From JBBIGV01 sp037447335 (GTDB lineage Bacteria > Bacteroidota > Ignavibacteria > Ignavibacteriales > Ignavibacteriaceae), in assembly GCA_037447335.1 (NCBI GenBank), contig JBBIGV010000042.1, positions 1 to 29,108 of the forward strand: 29,108 nucleotides of DNA, given 5' to 3'. Under the pieces are notes generated by a model. It was not told the origin of the DNA, did no database searches, and saw only the letters and a program-made list of their open reading frames with translations. Made by a program: the position numbers and the translations under genes. Positions 1 to 8,798 of this stretch are shown here, in pieces (position 1 is the stretch's first letter; the number at the start of each line of letters is the position of its first letter).

Positions 1-179
1 AAATCCCATTTACACAAATTATTTTACAGACTCTTAAACAAAAGAATGTAGCTTAAAAAAATGGAGTCTCTATTTTCAACTAAGTTTGACTTTATACCAG
101 TCAGAAAAAATTAATTTCGCTATAAATTGCATTAATCTTAAATTGTTAATAATTACAAAGCAATATAATGTTTCAGGTT
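1..179. other. Intergenic end of window, no gene seen
   Basis: This AT-rich stretch lies downstream of rmuC (minus strand). I see no convincing open reading frame, RNA gene or strong terminator hairpin here. Confidence 0.5.
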
Positions 180-1538
180 TCATTCGTTTTCTAACAAGTT
201 ATCTTCCACCGATTCGGCGCGATTGATTATTGATTGCGGTAAACTTTTACTGGCTTTGGCTCCTAGTTTTTTAATCTTTTCAGCCCGGTTTACAAGATTA
301 CCTCTGCCGTCAACAAGCTTGTTCATAGCTTTGTCATAGTTATCTTTTGCAGCAATTAAACCCTTCCCCACCGAGAGAAGATCATCAACAAAAGCCGTAA
401 ACTTATCCAGCATATCACCGCTCTGTCTGGCAATTTCAATTGCATTTCTATTTTGATTTTCCTGCCGCCAGATGCTTGCAATGGTTCTGAGTGTTGCCAG
501 TAAGGTTGATGGACTAACTATAACAATATTCTGCTCGAATGCATCGCTGAACAATGACGAGTCCTGCTGAACAGCCAGAGCAAAAGCCGGTTCAATTGGC
601 ATAAACATCAGCACAAAATCCAAACTTTCAAGCTGGTAAAGATTCTGATAATTTTTGCTGCTAAGGTTCCTTATGTGTGAACGAATTGAATTTATGTGTT
701 CTCTCAATCCAAGCTGCTTCTGGTGTTCATCCTCCTCAGAGATAAACTTTTCATAACCAACGAGAGATACTTTTGAATCTATAATTATACTTTTATTCTC
801 AGGCAATTTGATTATTACATCAGGTTGAAATCTTTTTCCTGATTCGGCAGTAATAACTTCCTGAACAACATATTCCCTTCCCTTAACCAATCCTGACTTT
901 TCAAGAATACTTTCAAGAATGAACTCACCCCAACTTCCCTGGGTTTTGCTTTGTCCCTTTAAAGCTGTTGTTAAGTTCTTCGCTTCCTGTGTGATTTGCT
1001 GATTCATTTCTTTCAGCATCTGAAGTTGTTCGCGCAGTGAAGCATGACCTTTAATACTTTCTTTGCTCGATTCCTCTACCTTCTTTTCAAACTCGGATAT
1101 TCTTTCTCTTAGAGGATTCAGTATTTCACTTAGTTTTTCTTTATTCTGCTCTGTGAATTTGTTCCCTTTTTCTTCAAAAATTTTGTTGGCAAGGTTTTCA
1201 AATTCCTTTGTGAATTTTTGCTGGAGTTCTTCAACTTCTGCTTTCTGTTCTGCTAACTTTGTTTGAAGGTTTGAGTAATCGGATTTTAATGATGAATTTT
1301 CAGAGGTAAGCTTTTCGGATTTTTCACGTTCGGTTTTTAATTCTGCATGTAGGGAAGACTTATCCTTATCAAGCAGGTTTATACGTTCTGAAAGTTTTCC
1401 CGCGTCAATTTGAAGTGAGTTGATTTGCTCTTTAAGTCTGTTTGCCTCTTCAATTGGAATTGTTTTCTTACTCTTTAAGAAAAGAAAAGCAATTACAAAA
1501 CCGATTACTAAGCCGATTATGAGATATACTATTTCCAT
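180..1538 (-). CDS. rmuC: DNA recombination protein RmuC
   Basis: RmuC family protein of 452 aa, a usual length. Residues 3-20 are a hydrophobic N-terminal membrane anchor. Residues about 28-115 are a charged, Glu/Lys-rich coiled coil. The rest is the conserved RmuC domain, with the family-typical stretches GSWGEFILE, RFQPDVIIKLPE, IIDSKVSL, FMPIEPAFALA and SPSTLLATLRTIASIWRQE. RmuC is linked genetically to limiting DNA inversions and rearrangements and has a nuclease-like fold; its biochemical role is not settled. The ATG at 1538 has a GAAAGG ribosome site about 5 bases upstream. It is the last gene of the minus-strand block, but it is separated from the ammonia-lyase gene upstream by the GxxExxY cassette, whose left inverted repeat starts 18 bp upstream of this start codon. 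That insertion may have changed how rmuC is transcribed. Confidence 0.93.
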   Translation of the reverse strand: MEIVYLIIGLVIGFVIAFLFLKSKKTIPIEEANRLKEQINSLQIDAGKLSERINLLDKDKSSLHAELKTEREKSEKLTSENSSLKSDYSNLQTKLAEQKAEVEELQQKFTKEFENLANKIFEEKGNKFTEQNKEKLSEILNPLRERISEFEKKVEESSKESIKGHASLREQLQMLKEMNQQITQEAKNLTTALKGQSKTQGSWGEFILESILEKSGLVKGREYVVQEVITAESGKRFQPDVIIKLPENKSIIIDSKVSLVGYEKFISEEDEHQKQLGLREHINSIRSHIRNLSSKNYQNLYQLESLDFVLMFMPIEPAFALAVQQDSSLFSDAFEQNIVIVSPSTLLATLRTIASIWRQENQNRNAIEIARQSGDMLDKFTAFVDDLLSVGKGLIAAKDNYDKAMNKLVDGRGNLVNRAEKIKKLGAKASKSLPQSIINRAESVEDNLLENE

Positions 1539-1555
1539 TTTAACCTTTCAGAAAG

Positions 1556-2000
1556 TTTCACGCAAAGACGCTAAGCCTCAAAGTTTTATAGATTATTTAC
1601 TATTCGCATGATTCCATTTTTAATCAATGATTCGTTAAAGTTAATCAATAAACCAGGCTTTAAACCTGTCAGTCTTAAATATGTTAATAACTGCTTGTGA
1701 TGGACAGGTAATATTGTTTCAATTGATTCTAATTCTATTATCACTTTGTTTTTCAACAATTAAATCTGCTCTGAACCCCATATCTAATTTAATATCATCA
1801 TATAGAACCGGAAGAGTTTTTTGTCTCTCAGCCCGCATATTTCTTTTGCTGATTTCATAAACCAATACTTTTTCATAAACCTACTCGAATAAACGGGGAC
1901 CCGGTGTTGTATGAATTTTAAAGCATCAATCAACTACAATTTTTGCAATTTCATTCTCACTTATTCTATTTCCTTTACGTCTTAGCGTTTTTGCGTGAAA
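1556..2000. mobile_element. Small inverted-repeat unit carrying a GxxExxY pseudogene
   Basis: The 445-bp unit is bounded by inverted repeats. The left end, 1556-1575, reads TTTCACGCAAAGACGCTAAG; the right end, 1981-2000, matches its reverse complement at 19 of 20 positions. Each end continues as a tandem 8-nt repeat: 1560-1583 reads ACGCAAAG, ACGCTAAG, CCTCAAAG, and the complement of 1973-1996 reads ACGCAAAA, ACGCTAAG, ACGTAAAG. The unit fits exactly between two genes: the right end is 2 bp from the stop codon of the ammonia-lyase (2003) and the left end is 18 bp from the rmuC start. It has no transposase, so if it moved it did so with help from elsewhere. That it is mobile is inferred from structure. 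Confidence 0.6.
1586..1964 (-). pseudogene. Decayed GxxExxY family gene
   Basis: Reading the minus strand and correcting lesions gives a recognisable GxxExxY protein of about 125 aa: SENEIAKIVVD, then CFKIHTTPGPRLFE, VYEKVLVYEISKRNMRAE, LPVLYDDIKLDMGFRADL, KVIIELESIETILPVHHKQL, LTYLRLTGLKPGLLINFNES and a TAA stop at 1586. Lesions seen directly are ATA where the start ATG should be, a TGA after VVD, a TAG inside the signature (GPRLFE-stop-VYE), and a one-base shift after the DLIVEK segment. The family is PD-(D/E)XK-like, is often present in several copies per genome, and has no established function. The gene lies wholly inside the inverted-repeat unit 1556-2000. With four lesions it is almost certainly non-functional. 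Confidence 0.85.
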
Positions 2001-2002
2001 AA

Positions 2003-3526
2003 TTATTCTAAACTCCCAACGACTCCCTCAACCTCTTCCAGAATGTCACAAGACTGCACAAGTGTTTTCATCTTATTATGATCAGGGTAAAGCGGACGAT
2101 CTATAGCCAGAAAGTCCACATGTTTTCGAATAACTTCTTTTGCTTTAGCTACACCTTTTCCGGTTTTATGCTCACGAAAGTCGAGTGCCTGAGCAGCAGC
2201 CATAAATTCGATTCCCAATATACCGTAAGCATTATTAAGAATCTGTTGATTCTTCAGTGCAGTGTTCATACCCATCGAAACAAAGTCCTCCTGATCAGCA
2301 GCAGCAGGTATAGATTGTATTGAAGCCGGAGTTGATAAAATTCTCTGTTCAACAATAAGTGTATCTGCTGTGTATTGACTTAACATCAATCCGGAAAACA
2401 TTCCGGCGCCTTTTGTCAGGAAAGCAGGAAGTCCGACACTTAATGCCGGATTATTTAATCTATTCATTCTACGTTCGGAAAGAACGCTAACCATGGTAAC
2501 AGCAGCACTTATCATATCCATTGGTAATGAAACCGGCGTTCCCTGGAAGTTCGCACCTGTTAAAGTTATTCTATCTTCTGGGATGAAAATTGGATTATCA
2601 CCGACAGCATTTAATTCAATCTCTACTTGTGATTTAGCAAACGCAACTGCATCATGAGCCGCACCAATAACCTGCGGAGTAGATCGCATTGAATAAGCAT
2701 CCTGAACTTTGATTTTTAACTTGCCTGAAAGAAGGTCACTTCCCTCTATGCACTTTTTTATAGCCTGTGCACTACGAACTGCTCCCGAAAACCCGCGCAG
2801 TTTATGCAGACGCACATCATAAGGCTTCATATTTGCAAGCAGAGCTTCAAGACTCATCGCAGCGGCGATCTCTGCCTGTTTCAACCATCGGTTAATATCA
2901 TATAAATGAAGTGCGCTTATTGCTGTTATAAAGTTTGAACCATTTATTGTTGCAAGTCCATCTCTTGCCTGAAGTCCGGGGATTTTTATTCCTGCCTTTT
3001 CAAAAGCGATATTTCCGGGCAGGCGTTCGCCATGATAAAATGCTTCTCCTTCACCCATCATCAAGAGAGCAATTTGTGACATCGGAGCCAAATCACCACA
3101 AGCGCCCACAGAACCTTTCTCACAAACTACAGGAATACAATCCTTATTTAACATTTCAATCAAAGTTAAAGTTATTTCAGGTCGGCAGCCGGAGTTACCA
3201 TGAGCGTGAACATTTATTCTTCCTGCAATTGCACCGCGCACCCATTCAATCGGCATAGGCTCGCCAATTCCTGCCGAGTGATTATAGATAAGATATTTTT
3301 GAAATTCCTTTACCTGTTCATCATTTAAAACCACTTCCGAAAATTCACCTATACCGGTGTTAACCCCGTACATTATTTCGTGAGACTGAATTTTTTCTTC
3401 AAGCATTGCACGGCAGGTTTTTATTCTTTTAAGCGCTTCTGTGCTGAGTTCTACTTTTTCTTCATGACGTGCTATCGAGACAAGTTTTTCAATTGTAAAA
3501 TTTGAACCATCGAGAGTGACCGACAT
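2003..3526 (-). CDS. MIO-type aromatic amino acid ammonia-lyase (HAL/PAL/TAL family), substrate uncertain
   Basis: 507 aa, the family's usual length. Enzymes of this family remove ammonia from His, Phe or Tyr using an MIO cofactor made from an internal tripeptide. Seen here: catalytic Tyr53 in YGVNTGIGEF; the MIO loop GSVGACGDLAPMS with tripeptide Ala142-Cys143-Gly144 in place of the usual Ala-Ser-Gly; Asn82-His83 at the selectivity site (YNHSAG); QEDFVSMGMNTALK near the C-terminus; and Glu in IVEQRIL where bacterial HAL has its active-site Glu. The Asn-His pair differs from Ser-His in histidine lyases and from His-Leu or Phe-Leu in tyrosine and phenylalanine lyases, so I leave the substrate open. 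A strong GGAGG site lies 4 bases before the ATG. It follows the hutH-like paralogue by 83 bp. No urocanase or other hut gene, and no pigment genes, are nearby. Confidence 0.85.
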   Translation of the reverse strand: MSVTLDGSNFTIEKLVSIARHEEKVELSTEALKRIKTCRAMLEEKIQSHEIMYGVNTGIGEFSEVVLNDEQVKEFQKYLIYNHSAGIGEPMPIEWVRGAIAGRINVHAHGNSGCRPEITLTLIEMLNKDCIPVVCEKGSVGACGDLAPMSQIALLMMGEGEAFYHGERLPGNIAFEKAGIKIPGLQARDGLATINGSNFITAISALHLYDINRWLKQAEIAAAMSLEALLANMKPYDVRLHKLRGFSGAVRSAQAIKKCIEGSDLLSGKLKIKVQDAYSMRSTPQVIGAAHDAVAFAKSQVEIELNAVGDNPIFIPEDRITLTGANFQGTPVSLPMDMISAAVTMVSVLSERRMNRLNNPALSVGLPAFLTKGAGMFSGLMLSQYTADTLIVEQRILSTPASIQSIPAAADQEDFVSMGMNTALKNQQILNNAYGILGIEFMAAAQALDFREHKTGKGVAKAKEVIRKHVDFLAIDRPLYPDHNKMKTLVQSCDILEEVEGVVGSLE

Positions 3527-3609
3527 TATTCCTCCGAAATATGAAGTTAAATTAAGTAATGAAATTTAGTAAAGATAAAGAGTATGGAGAAATGAAAGAT
3601 CTAATCTGA

Positions 3610-5175
3610 TCAAATTATATTTATTATTTGCCGCACCGCAGTTAAAAATCTTTCTTCTTTAATGAGTTTACTTACCTTCTCAATTTCAGCAGACAGTACA
3701 ATATCTGTATTGATTGGTTGACTGATCTTCCGGACAAGCTGATATGCTGCCATTGTGCCCTTTCCGGGTTTTAACGGTTTGTGAAATTCTAGCGCCTGGC
3801 AGGCTGTGAGAATTTCTATTGCCAATACTGTTTGAGCATTTTTTAGTATCTGAAAACATTTCTGCGCAGAGATTGATCCCATTGAATTATGATCTTCCTG
3901 GTTTGCTGAAGTTGGGATAGAATCCACACTTGCAGGATGTGCGAGCGCCTTATTTTCTGAGACTAAAGCTGCGGCAGTATATTGTGCAATCATTAAGCCT
4001 GAATTTAATCCGCCATTCTTTGCGAGGAATCGGGGAAGTGAACTTAGTGATCCATTAAGCATTCTCTCTGTTCTTCTCTCAGATACATTTGCATATTCTG
4101 AAAGGGCAATTGCCATAAAATCCATCGCTAATGCTACTGGCTGTCCGTGAAAATTTCCGCCTTCACGATGAGTTTCATCATCCGGAAAAATTAATGGATT
4201 ATCATTAACCGAATTAATTTCTGTTTCAACCCGTGAACAAACGTAATCAATTGTATCTCTTGATGCACCGTGTATTTGCGGAATGCAACGGATTGAATAT
4301 GGATCCTGTACACGCGGATCATCTTCACGGTGTGATTCGCGTATTTCACTTCCTTTAATCATAGCAAGAAGATTTTTTGCAACGGCAATTTGTCCCGGAA
4401 ATGGTCTTAGCTTATGCAATCTCGGATCGTAAGCATTATCAGTTCCCCTTAATGCTTCATGAGAGAGAGCGCCGGCGATATCGGCAATCATTTTTAGCTG
4501 CGATGCTTCAATACAGATGTATGCAGCAAATGCAGTCATCATTTGAGTGCCGTTTATCAACGCTAAACCCTCTTTGGCCGCGAGCTTAACCGCAGCTAAT
4601 CCGAATTTCCTGAGTGTAACTGATGATTTTAATTTTTTAACCTTATGCTGATCTTCATTCATTACATCTTTATAAACCTGCACTTCACCTTTACCTATCA
4701 TTGCAAGAACCAAATGCGAAAGAGGTGCAAGATCACCGCTTGAACCAACAGATCCCTGCGATGGAATAACAGGAATGATATTGTGGTTTATCATTTCAAT
4801 TAACAGTTCAAGTGTTTCAGGTCTGATTCCTGAATACCCTGCGGCAAGAGCATTAATACGAAGCAGCATCATCAGTTTAACTATGAAGGGGGGAAGAGGA
4901 TCGCCAACTCCTGCTGAATGACTGATAATCAGATTCTCCTGAAGTTTTGCGATATCTTTTTTAGATATTTTAACATTGGCAAACTCACCGAATCCGGTAG
5001 TTACTCCGTAAATTACCTTTCCTTCATCAACCCATTTGTCAATAAGCTTTCTTGCTTTTATCACTTTCTTTACTGAGTCGTTTGAAAGTGTAATAACAGG
5101 ATTTTCTTTCAGGAAAAATTTTATTTTATCAAGCAATAAGGATTTACCGTCAACTATAAGTTTTTTACGAGCCAT
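3610..5175 (-). CDS. hutH: Histidine ammonia-lyase (hutH-like)
   Basis: 521 aa. It would convert L-histidine to urocanate and ammonia in the cytoplasm. Seen: Tyr56 in YGVTTGFGEF, Ser85-His86 (the histidine-lyase selectivity pair, IISHSAG), the MIO loop GSVGSSGDLAPLSH with tripeptide Ser145-Ser146-Gly147, and SENKALAHPASVDS followed by SANQEDHNSMG, which are typical HutH segments including the active-site Glu. The first MIO residue is Ser rather than Ala, a departure from canonical Ala-Ser-Gly that still keeps the central Ser. The start codon overlaps the end of hflX by 11 bp (5165-5175) and its ribosome site lies within hflX, so translation of the two is probably coupled. HutU, HutI and HutG are absent from the window, so histidine use would need genes elsewhere. 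Confidence 0.88.
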   Translation of the reverse strand: MARKKLIVDGKSLLLDKIKFFLKENPVITLSNDSVKKVIKARKLIDKWVDEGKVIYGVTTGFGEFANVKISKKDIAKLQENLIISHSAGVGDPLPPFIVKLMMLLRINALAAGYSGIRPETLELLIEMINHNIIPVIPSQGSVGSSGDLAPLSHLVLAMIGKGEVQVYKDVMNEDQHKVKKLKSSVTLRKFGLAAVKLAAKEGLALINGTQMMTAFAAYICIEASQLKMIADIAGALSHEALRGTDNAYDPRLHKLRPFPGQIAVAKNLLAMIKGSEIRESHREDDPRVQDPYSIRCIPQIHGASRDTIDYVCSRVETEINSVNDNPLIFPDDETHREGGNFHGQPVALAMDFMAIALSEYANVSERRTERMLNGSLSSLPRFLAKNGGLNSGLMIAQYTAAALVSENKALAHPASVDSIPTSANQEDHNSMGSISAQKCFQILKNAQTVLAIEILTACQALEFHKPLKPGKGTMAAYQLVRKISQPINTDIVLSAEIEKVSKLIKEERFLTAVRQIINII

Positions 5176-6427
5176 TTACCATCTTCTTAATTTTTTCAGA
5201 TGCTTGTTTGCTGGTCCGGTAAGTTATATGTATCGCATCATCATCGTATGAAGTTGAAATAACCTCTGCAAGCGAGTGAATAGCTGCAGCAATTTTTGCA
5301 TCATCAAGCTTCAGATCAATTTTATCTTCAACGAAACTATTTTCGATTATTTGATTAATACGATCTGTTAACGATGTGATATTTATCCCTCTTTGAGCAG
5401 AGATAACAATACTTCCTTCATATTTATTCCGTGCAAAATCAATCCTGTGTTTATCCGGGACGGCATCAACCTTATTAAAGACAATGATCGTTTCTTTAGA
5501 ATCAGCGGCGAGGTCTTTCAGCGTTTCCTTCACAACTTCAATCTGATCCTCATAGAACTGATGCGACAGATCGACAACGTGCAGAATTATATCAGATTCT
5601 CTTACCTCATTCAAAGTTGATTTGAAGGAAGCAACAAGATGATGCGGAAGTTTTCTTATAAATCCAACCGTATCGCTGATCAGAATGTTGTTTCTCCCGA
5701 TTGTTATTGAGCGCGTTGTTGAATCAAGTGTAGCGAACAACTTATTCTCAGCAAACACATTTGACTTTGTAAGCAAATTAAATAAGGTTGACTTACCAAC
5801 ATTAGTGTATCCTACAAGACATATCCTTACAAAATCTTTTCTTCCGCTGCTTTGTGTTTTACGCTGTGACTCGATCTTTTTCAGATTTTCTTTGAGATGA
5901 CTTATACGGGTTCGGATTATACGACGATCGGTCTCGATCTGTGTTTCGCCGGGACCCTTTGTACCTATGCCGCCATATTGTTTTGAGAGGTGTGTCCAGG
6001 CTCTTGTTAATCTCGGTAAAAGATATTGCAGTTGTGCAAGTTCAACTTGTGTTTTGGCTTCCCTTGTCTTTGCACGTGCAGCAAAGATATCAAGTATAAG
6101 CCCGCTTCTGTCAACTATTTTTTTCTCAATAAGTTTTTCAAGATTTCTTACCTGAACCGGAGACAGGTCATCATCAAAGATCACGAGATTTACATCATTT
6201 AGTTCAGCGAGAGATTTCAATTCTTCAGCTTTACCTTTTCCCACATAATAGGCGGGGTCTATGGCTGATTTTTTCTGAACGATCTTCAAAACAGTTTCGG
6301 CGCCGGCAGTTAAAGATAATTCTTCCAGTTCAGAAAGATGTTCTTCAACCACTTCATCGCTAAGATTAAAACTGTTGAGAGAAACCAGTATTGCTCTCTC
6401 AGTTATTTTTTTTGTTATATCAATCAT
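5165..6427 (-). CDS. hflX: GTPase HflX
   Basis: 420 aa, a normal length. HflX is a ribosome-associated GTPase that splits stalled or stressed 70S ribosomes. The N-terminal HflX domain carries YYVGKGKAEEL and the signature GGIGTKGPGETQIETDRR at about residues 152-169, then a coiled linker. The G domain has G1 GYTNVGKS at 206-213, DTVGFIRKLPHHL (G3 and switch II) and NKVD (G4). It lies 37 bp after the BatA-like gene and overlaps the hutH-like gene by 11 bp, so it is most likely the second gene of a minus-strand operon. No strong ribosome site is visible before the chosen ATG. Confidence 0.95.
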   Translation of the reverse strand: MIDITKKITERAILVSLNSFNLSDEVVEEHLSELEELSLTAGAETVLKIVQKKSAIDPAYYVGKGKAEELKSLAELNDVNLVIFDDDLSPVQVRNLEKLIEKKIVDRSGLILDIFAARAKTREAKTQVELAQLQYLLPRLTRAWTHLSKQYGGIGTKGPGETQIETDRRIIRTRISHLKENLKKIESQRKTQSSGRKDFVRICLVGYTNVGKSTLFNLLTKSNVFAENKLFATLDSTTRSITIGRNNILISDTVGFIRKLPHHLVASFKSTLNEVRESDIILHVVDLSHQFYEDQIEVVKETLKDLAADSKETIIVFNKVDAVPDKHRIDFARNKYEGSIVISAQRGINITSLTDRINQIIENSFVEDKIDLKLDDAKIAAAIHSLAEVISTSYDDDAIHITYRTSKQASEKIKKMVNGS

Positions 6428-6464
6428 ACCAATTGAATATTGATCATTAAATTACCGGTAAATT

Positions 6465-8567
6465 TCAATTTACTTCTGCAAGCTCTTTTTTAACGTTTCG
6501 GGCAATAAGCATCTCAATTAAAGCAAGCAGCAAAGCAACCACAAGAAAATATTTCCACAGTTCCGAACCGAACCTTGCCTGAAGAATAACCTCAGCGGGA
6601 TTCATATCTCTGTCGATTGCGATGTGTTTACCTTTAAAATTAATCTTATCAAGATATTCTTCAAATTCACTTCGGGTAACGTAACTGACTGTTGATTCCA
6701 ACGGATCAGTATTTACGGCAAACATTTCAATTAGTTCATCTCCTGCAAAAACTTTATAATTTCCCACATGGCTAGTGTTTTCAAAATCAATAAAGTTTGA
6801 AATATCACCGGTTCTGTTAATTATCTCTTCTGAATCTTCAGGCTGTTCAATTCTCAATTGCGGCGAAACATTTCCACGTAAGTTTAAATTTACCCTGCTT
6901 CCTGCGATATGGTCATCTGCCCGGCGGTCAGCCGCAGATAAGTAAAAAACCGACTTGTGCAGAAGTGGAGCAAAAATACTTTTTAATGGAAAGTTTGACC
7001 AGCCGAGAACCGGAGCTAAATTGAAGAGAAGTCTTTTACCACTACCATTAAGATATTCACCTAAAAAAGATGAGCCGTCATTCATAGTTATAATATTTCT
7101 TCCAAGCCCTGCGGTAGAAATCCGGAAGTAATGATAAATATCCGGTGATTCAACATTTCTTTTTTCTTTTTTAACAAAAAGTTCAGAAAACAGTGGATGC
7201 CCGAATTCAACATTATCAAAGTTGAAAATATTTGAAGCGTCATTTATTCTTCCGATTGATGCAGAAGGCTGCGGCAGATTCAGTGCAGATGTCAGCGCTT
7301 GATAACCATCAAGTGTGGTTCCGGAACCAGGCATTAGTACAAGTCCGCCGCCACTGTTAACAAAAGAATTAAGTCTTTCCAGCCTTTTACCTGAACCTGA
7401 ACCAATCACAAAAACTGTTTTGAATCTGATTAGATCGACTGATGCGATTTGGCTCAGATTACGGCTTGTGATGTTCAATGTTTTATCATTATCGGCAGCA
7501 GTTAGCGCAAGATTTAAGAACGCCGCATCAGCTTCATTGTCTGATAAAATCAGAACAGGAATTTGATCCGGGATAAAAATATTAGTATAACGTCTGTTGT
7601 CGTGAAGAATTGCATCATCCTCTATCTCTGCATATATTTTAATGAATCCTGTTCTATCGGCAATTGTTTCCATACTAAGCACCTGCGACTGCCCTGCGCC
7701 AATATCCACACTTTGCTGAACTTTTCTTTCATCGTCCATAAATAAAGAGACAACTACATTTAAAGCAGGGGTGGCTGCAAAGTTTGTTACTGTTACTTCA
7801 AACGATATTGGTTTGTTCTTTTCAAATATTTGTGAACGTACTTTAATATTTGTAATTGCCGCATTAAAAACATCGCCGCCCGAAACCTGAACAGTATAAA
7901 GTTTAATATTTTGATCGAGCAGTTCACCAAGATCGGATGCGGCTGATTCGTCAGTAATTCTTCCCTGCTGAAAATCCGTAAGGATATAGATTTCTTTATT
8001 GAAATTTTTTGATTCGGAAATAATTCTGGCAGCCTTAATCAGCGAATTATGGATACTTCCGCTTACATTGGAGATAGAAATCTCTTGTATAGAGTTTATT
8101 ATTTCAGAGAGGTTTGTCGTAGGTTTTAATTCTTCAGGGTTATTGCCTGAAATATTTATAACAGCAATTTCATCACCTTCCTGGAAGTTTTTGAGGAGAT
8201 CGAGCATAATTTCTTTTGCCTGATTGAAATATGAACCTCTTGCATCAATAACAGACATGCTGAATGTATCATCAAAAATAAATACTGCGGTGGTTTTTGC
8301 TGCCGAGGTTGTACCTCCCAAAGCAACACCCTCTAAAGTTGGTCGTGCAAATGCAGTTACAAGAAAAAGAATTATCATTACTCTTAACGCAAGCAGAAGC
8401 CATTGTTTAATCTTTATCCGTCTGATTTTCTGCTTCTGCAGCTCCTTTAAAAACTGAAGGGTGCTGAATTCTATTTTCTTCAGCTTTCTGAGATTTAAAA
8501 GGTGGATAAGGATCGGAATGGATGCTGCAAGCAGCCCGAATAGTATCGCAGGGTTAAGAAAAACCAT
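6465..8567 (-). CDS. BatA-type membrane protein with von Willebrand factor A domain
   Basis: 700 aa. The N-terminus FLNPAILFGLLAASIPILIH is the BatA-type membrane helix, followed by a basic stretch (LRKLKKIEF, QKIRRIKIK) and a second helix around residues 57-77. A vWA domain follows, with a metal-site motif of the DxTxS kind in FDDTFSMS. A long periplasmic region contains a Ig-like section (KPISFEVTVTN) and a Rossmann-like section (VPVLILSDNEADAAFL, SGGGLVLMPGSG). A final helix (FLVVALLLALIEMLIA) ends the protein. BatA-like proteins usually work with MoxR ATPases and DUF58 proteins in envelope or stress functions; none of these is in the window. It is the first gene of the minus-strand run ending in rmuC. 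A GGAG-like motif is about 17 bases upstream, farther than usual. Confidence 0.82.
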   Translation of the reverse strand: MVFLNPAILFGLLAASIPILIHLLNLRKLKKIEFSTLQFLKELQKQKIRRIKIKQWLLLALRVMIILFLVTAFARPTLEGVALGGTTSAAKTTAVFIFDDTFSMSVIDARGSYFNQAKEIMLDLLKNFQEGDEIAVINISGNNPEELKPTTNLSEIINSIQEISISNVSGSIHNSLIKAARIISESKNFNKEIYILTDFQQGRITDESAASDLGELLDQNIKLYTVQVSGGDVFNAAITNIKVRSQIFEKNKPISFEVTVTNFAATPALNVVVSLFMDDERKVQQSVDIGAGQSQVLSMETIADRTGFIKIYAEIEDDAILHDNRRYTNIFIPDQIPVLILSDNEADAAFLNLALTAADNDKTLNITSRNLSQIASVDLIRFKTVFVIGSGSGKRLERLNSFVNSGGGLVLMPGSGTTLDGYQALTSALNLPQPSASIGRINDASNIFNFDNVEFGHPLFSELFVKKEKRNVESPDIYHYFRISTAGLGRNIITMNDGSSFLGEYLNGSGKRLLFNLAPVLGWSNFPLKSIFAPLLHKSVFYLSAADRRADDHIAGSRVNLNLRGNVSPQLRIEQPEDSEEIINRTGDISNFIDFENTSHVGNYKVFAGDELIEMFAVNTDPLESTVSYVTRSEFEEYLDKINFKGKHIAIDRDMNPAEVILQARFGSELWKYFLVVALLLALIEMLIARNVKKELAEVN

Positions 8568-8798
8568 CTAATTTCTAAAATTATCTCCTAAAGTTTTTTC
8601 TGAGTTGTAAAAATAAGAATAAAAAGAAGTAAAGCTATGCAGAAGTATTTCTACATATCTAAGTGGTTTAATCACCTTTGTTTATTTATACATTGATCAT
8701 ATTAAAAAGGCTGACACAAAGAACATTTGAGTTAACCATTTATAAACTTCTGTTCTGCTCTTGAATTGAAAATTGTTCACTGAATTTTATGTCCTATT
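8568..8798. other. Intergenic spacer, probable promoter region for the BatA-hflX-hutH block
   Basis: This AT-rich spacer lies between the aconitase stop and the BatA-like start, both on the minus strand. It must hold any separate promoter for the downstream operon. I cannot assign a specific promoter and see no strong terminator hairpin. Confidence 0.3.

Noticed and set aside
6465..8567. Complete Bat operon (moxR, DUF58, batA-E)
   Set aside because: Only one BatA-like gene is present and its neighbours are hflX and the lyases.
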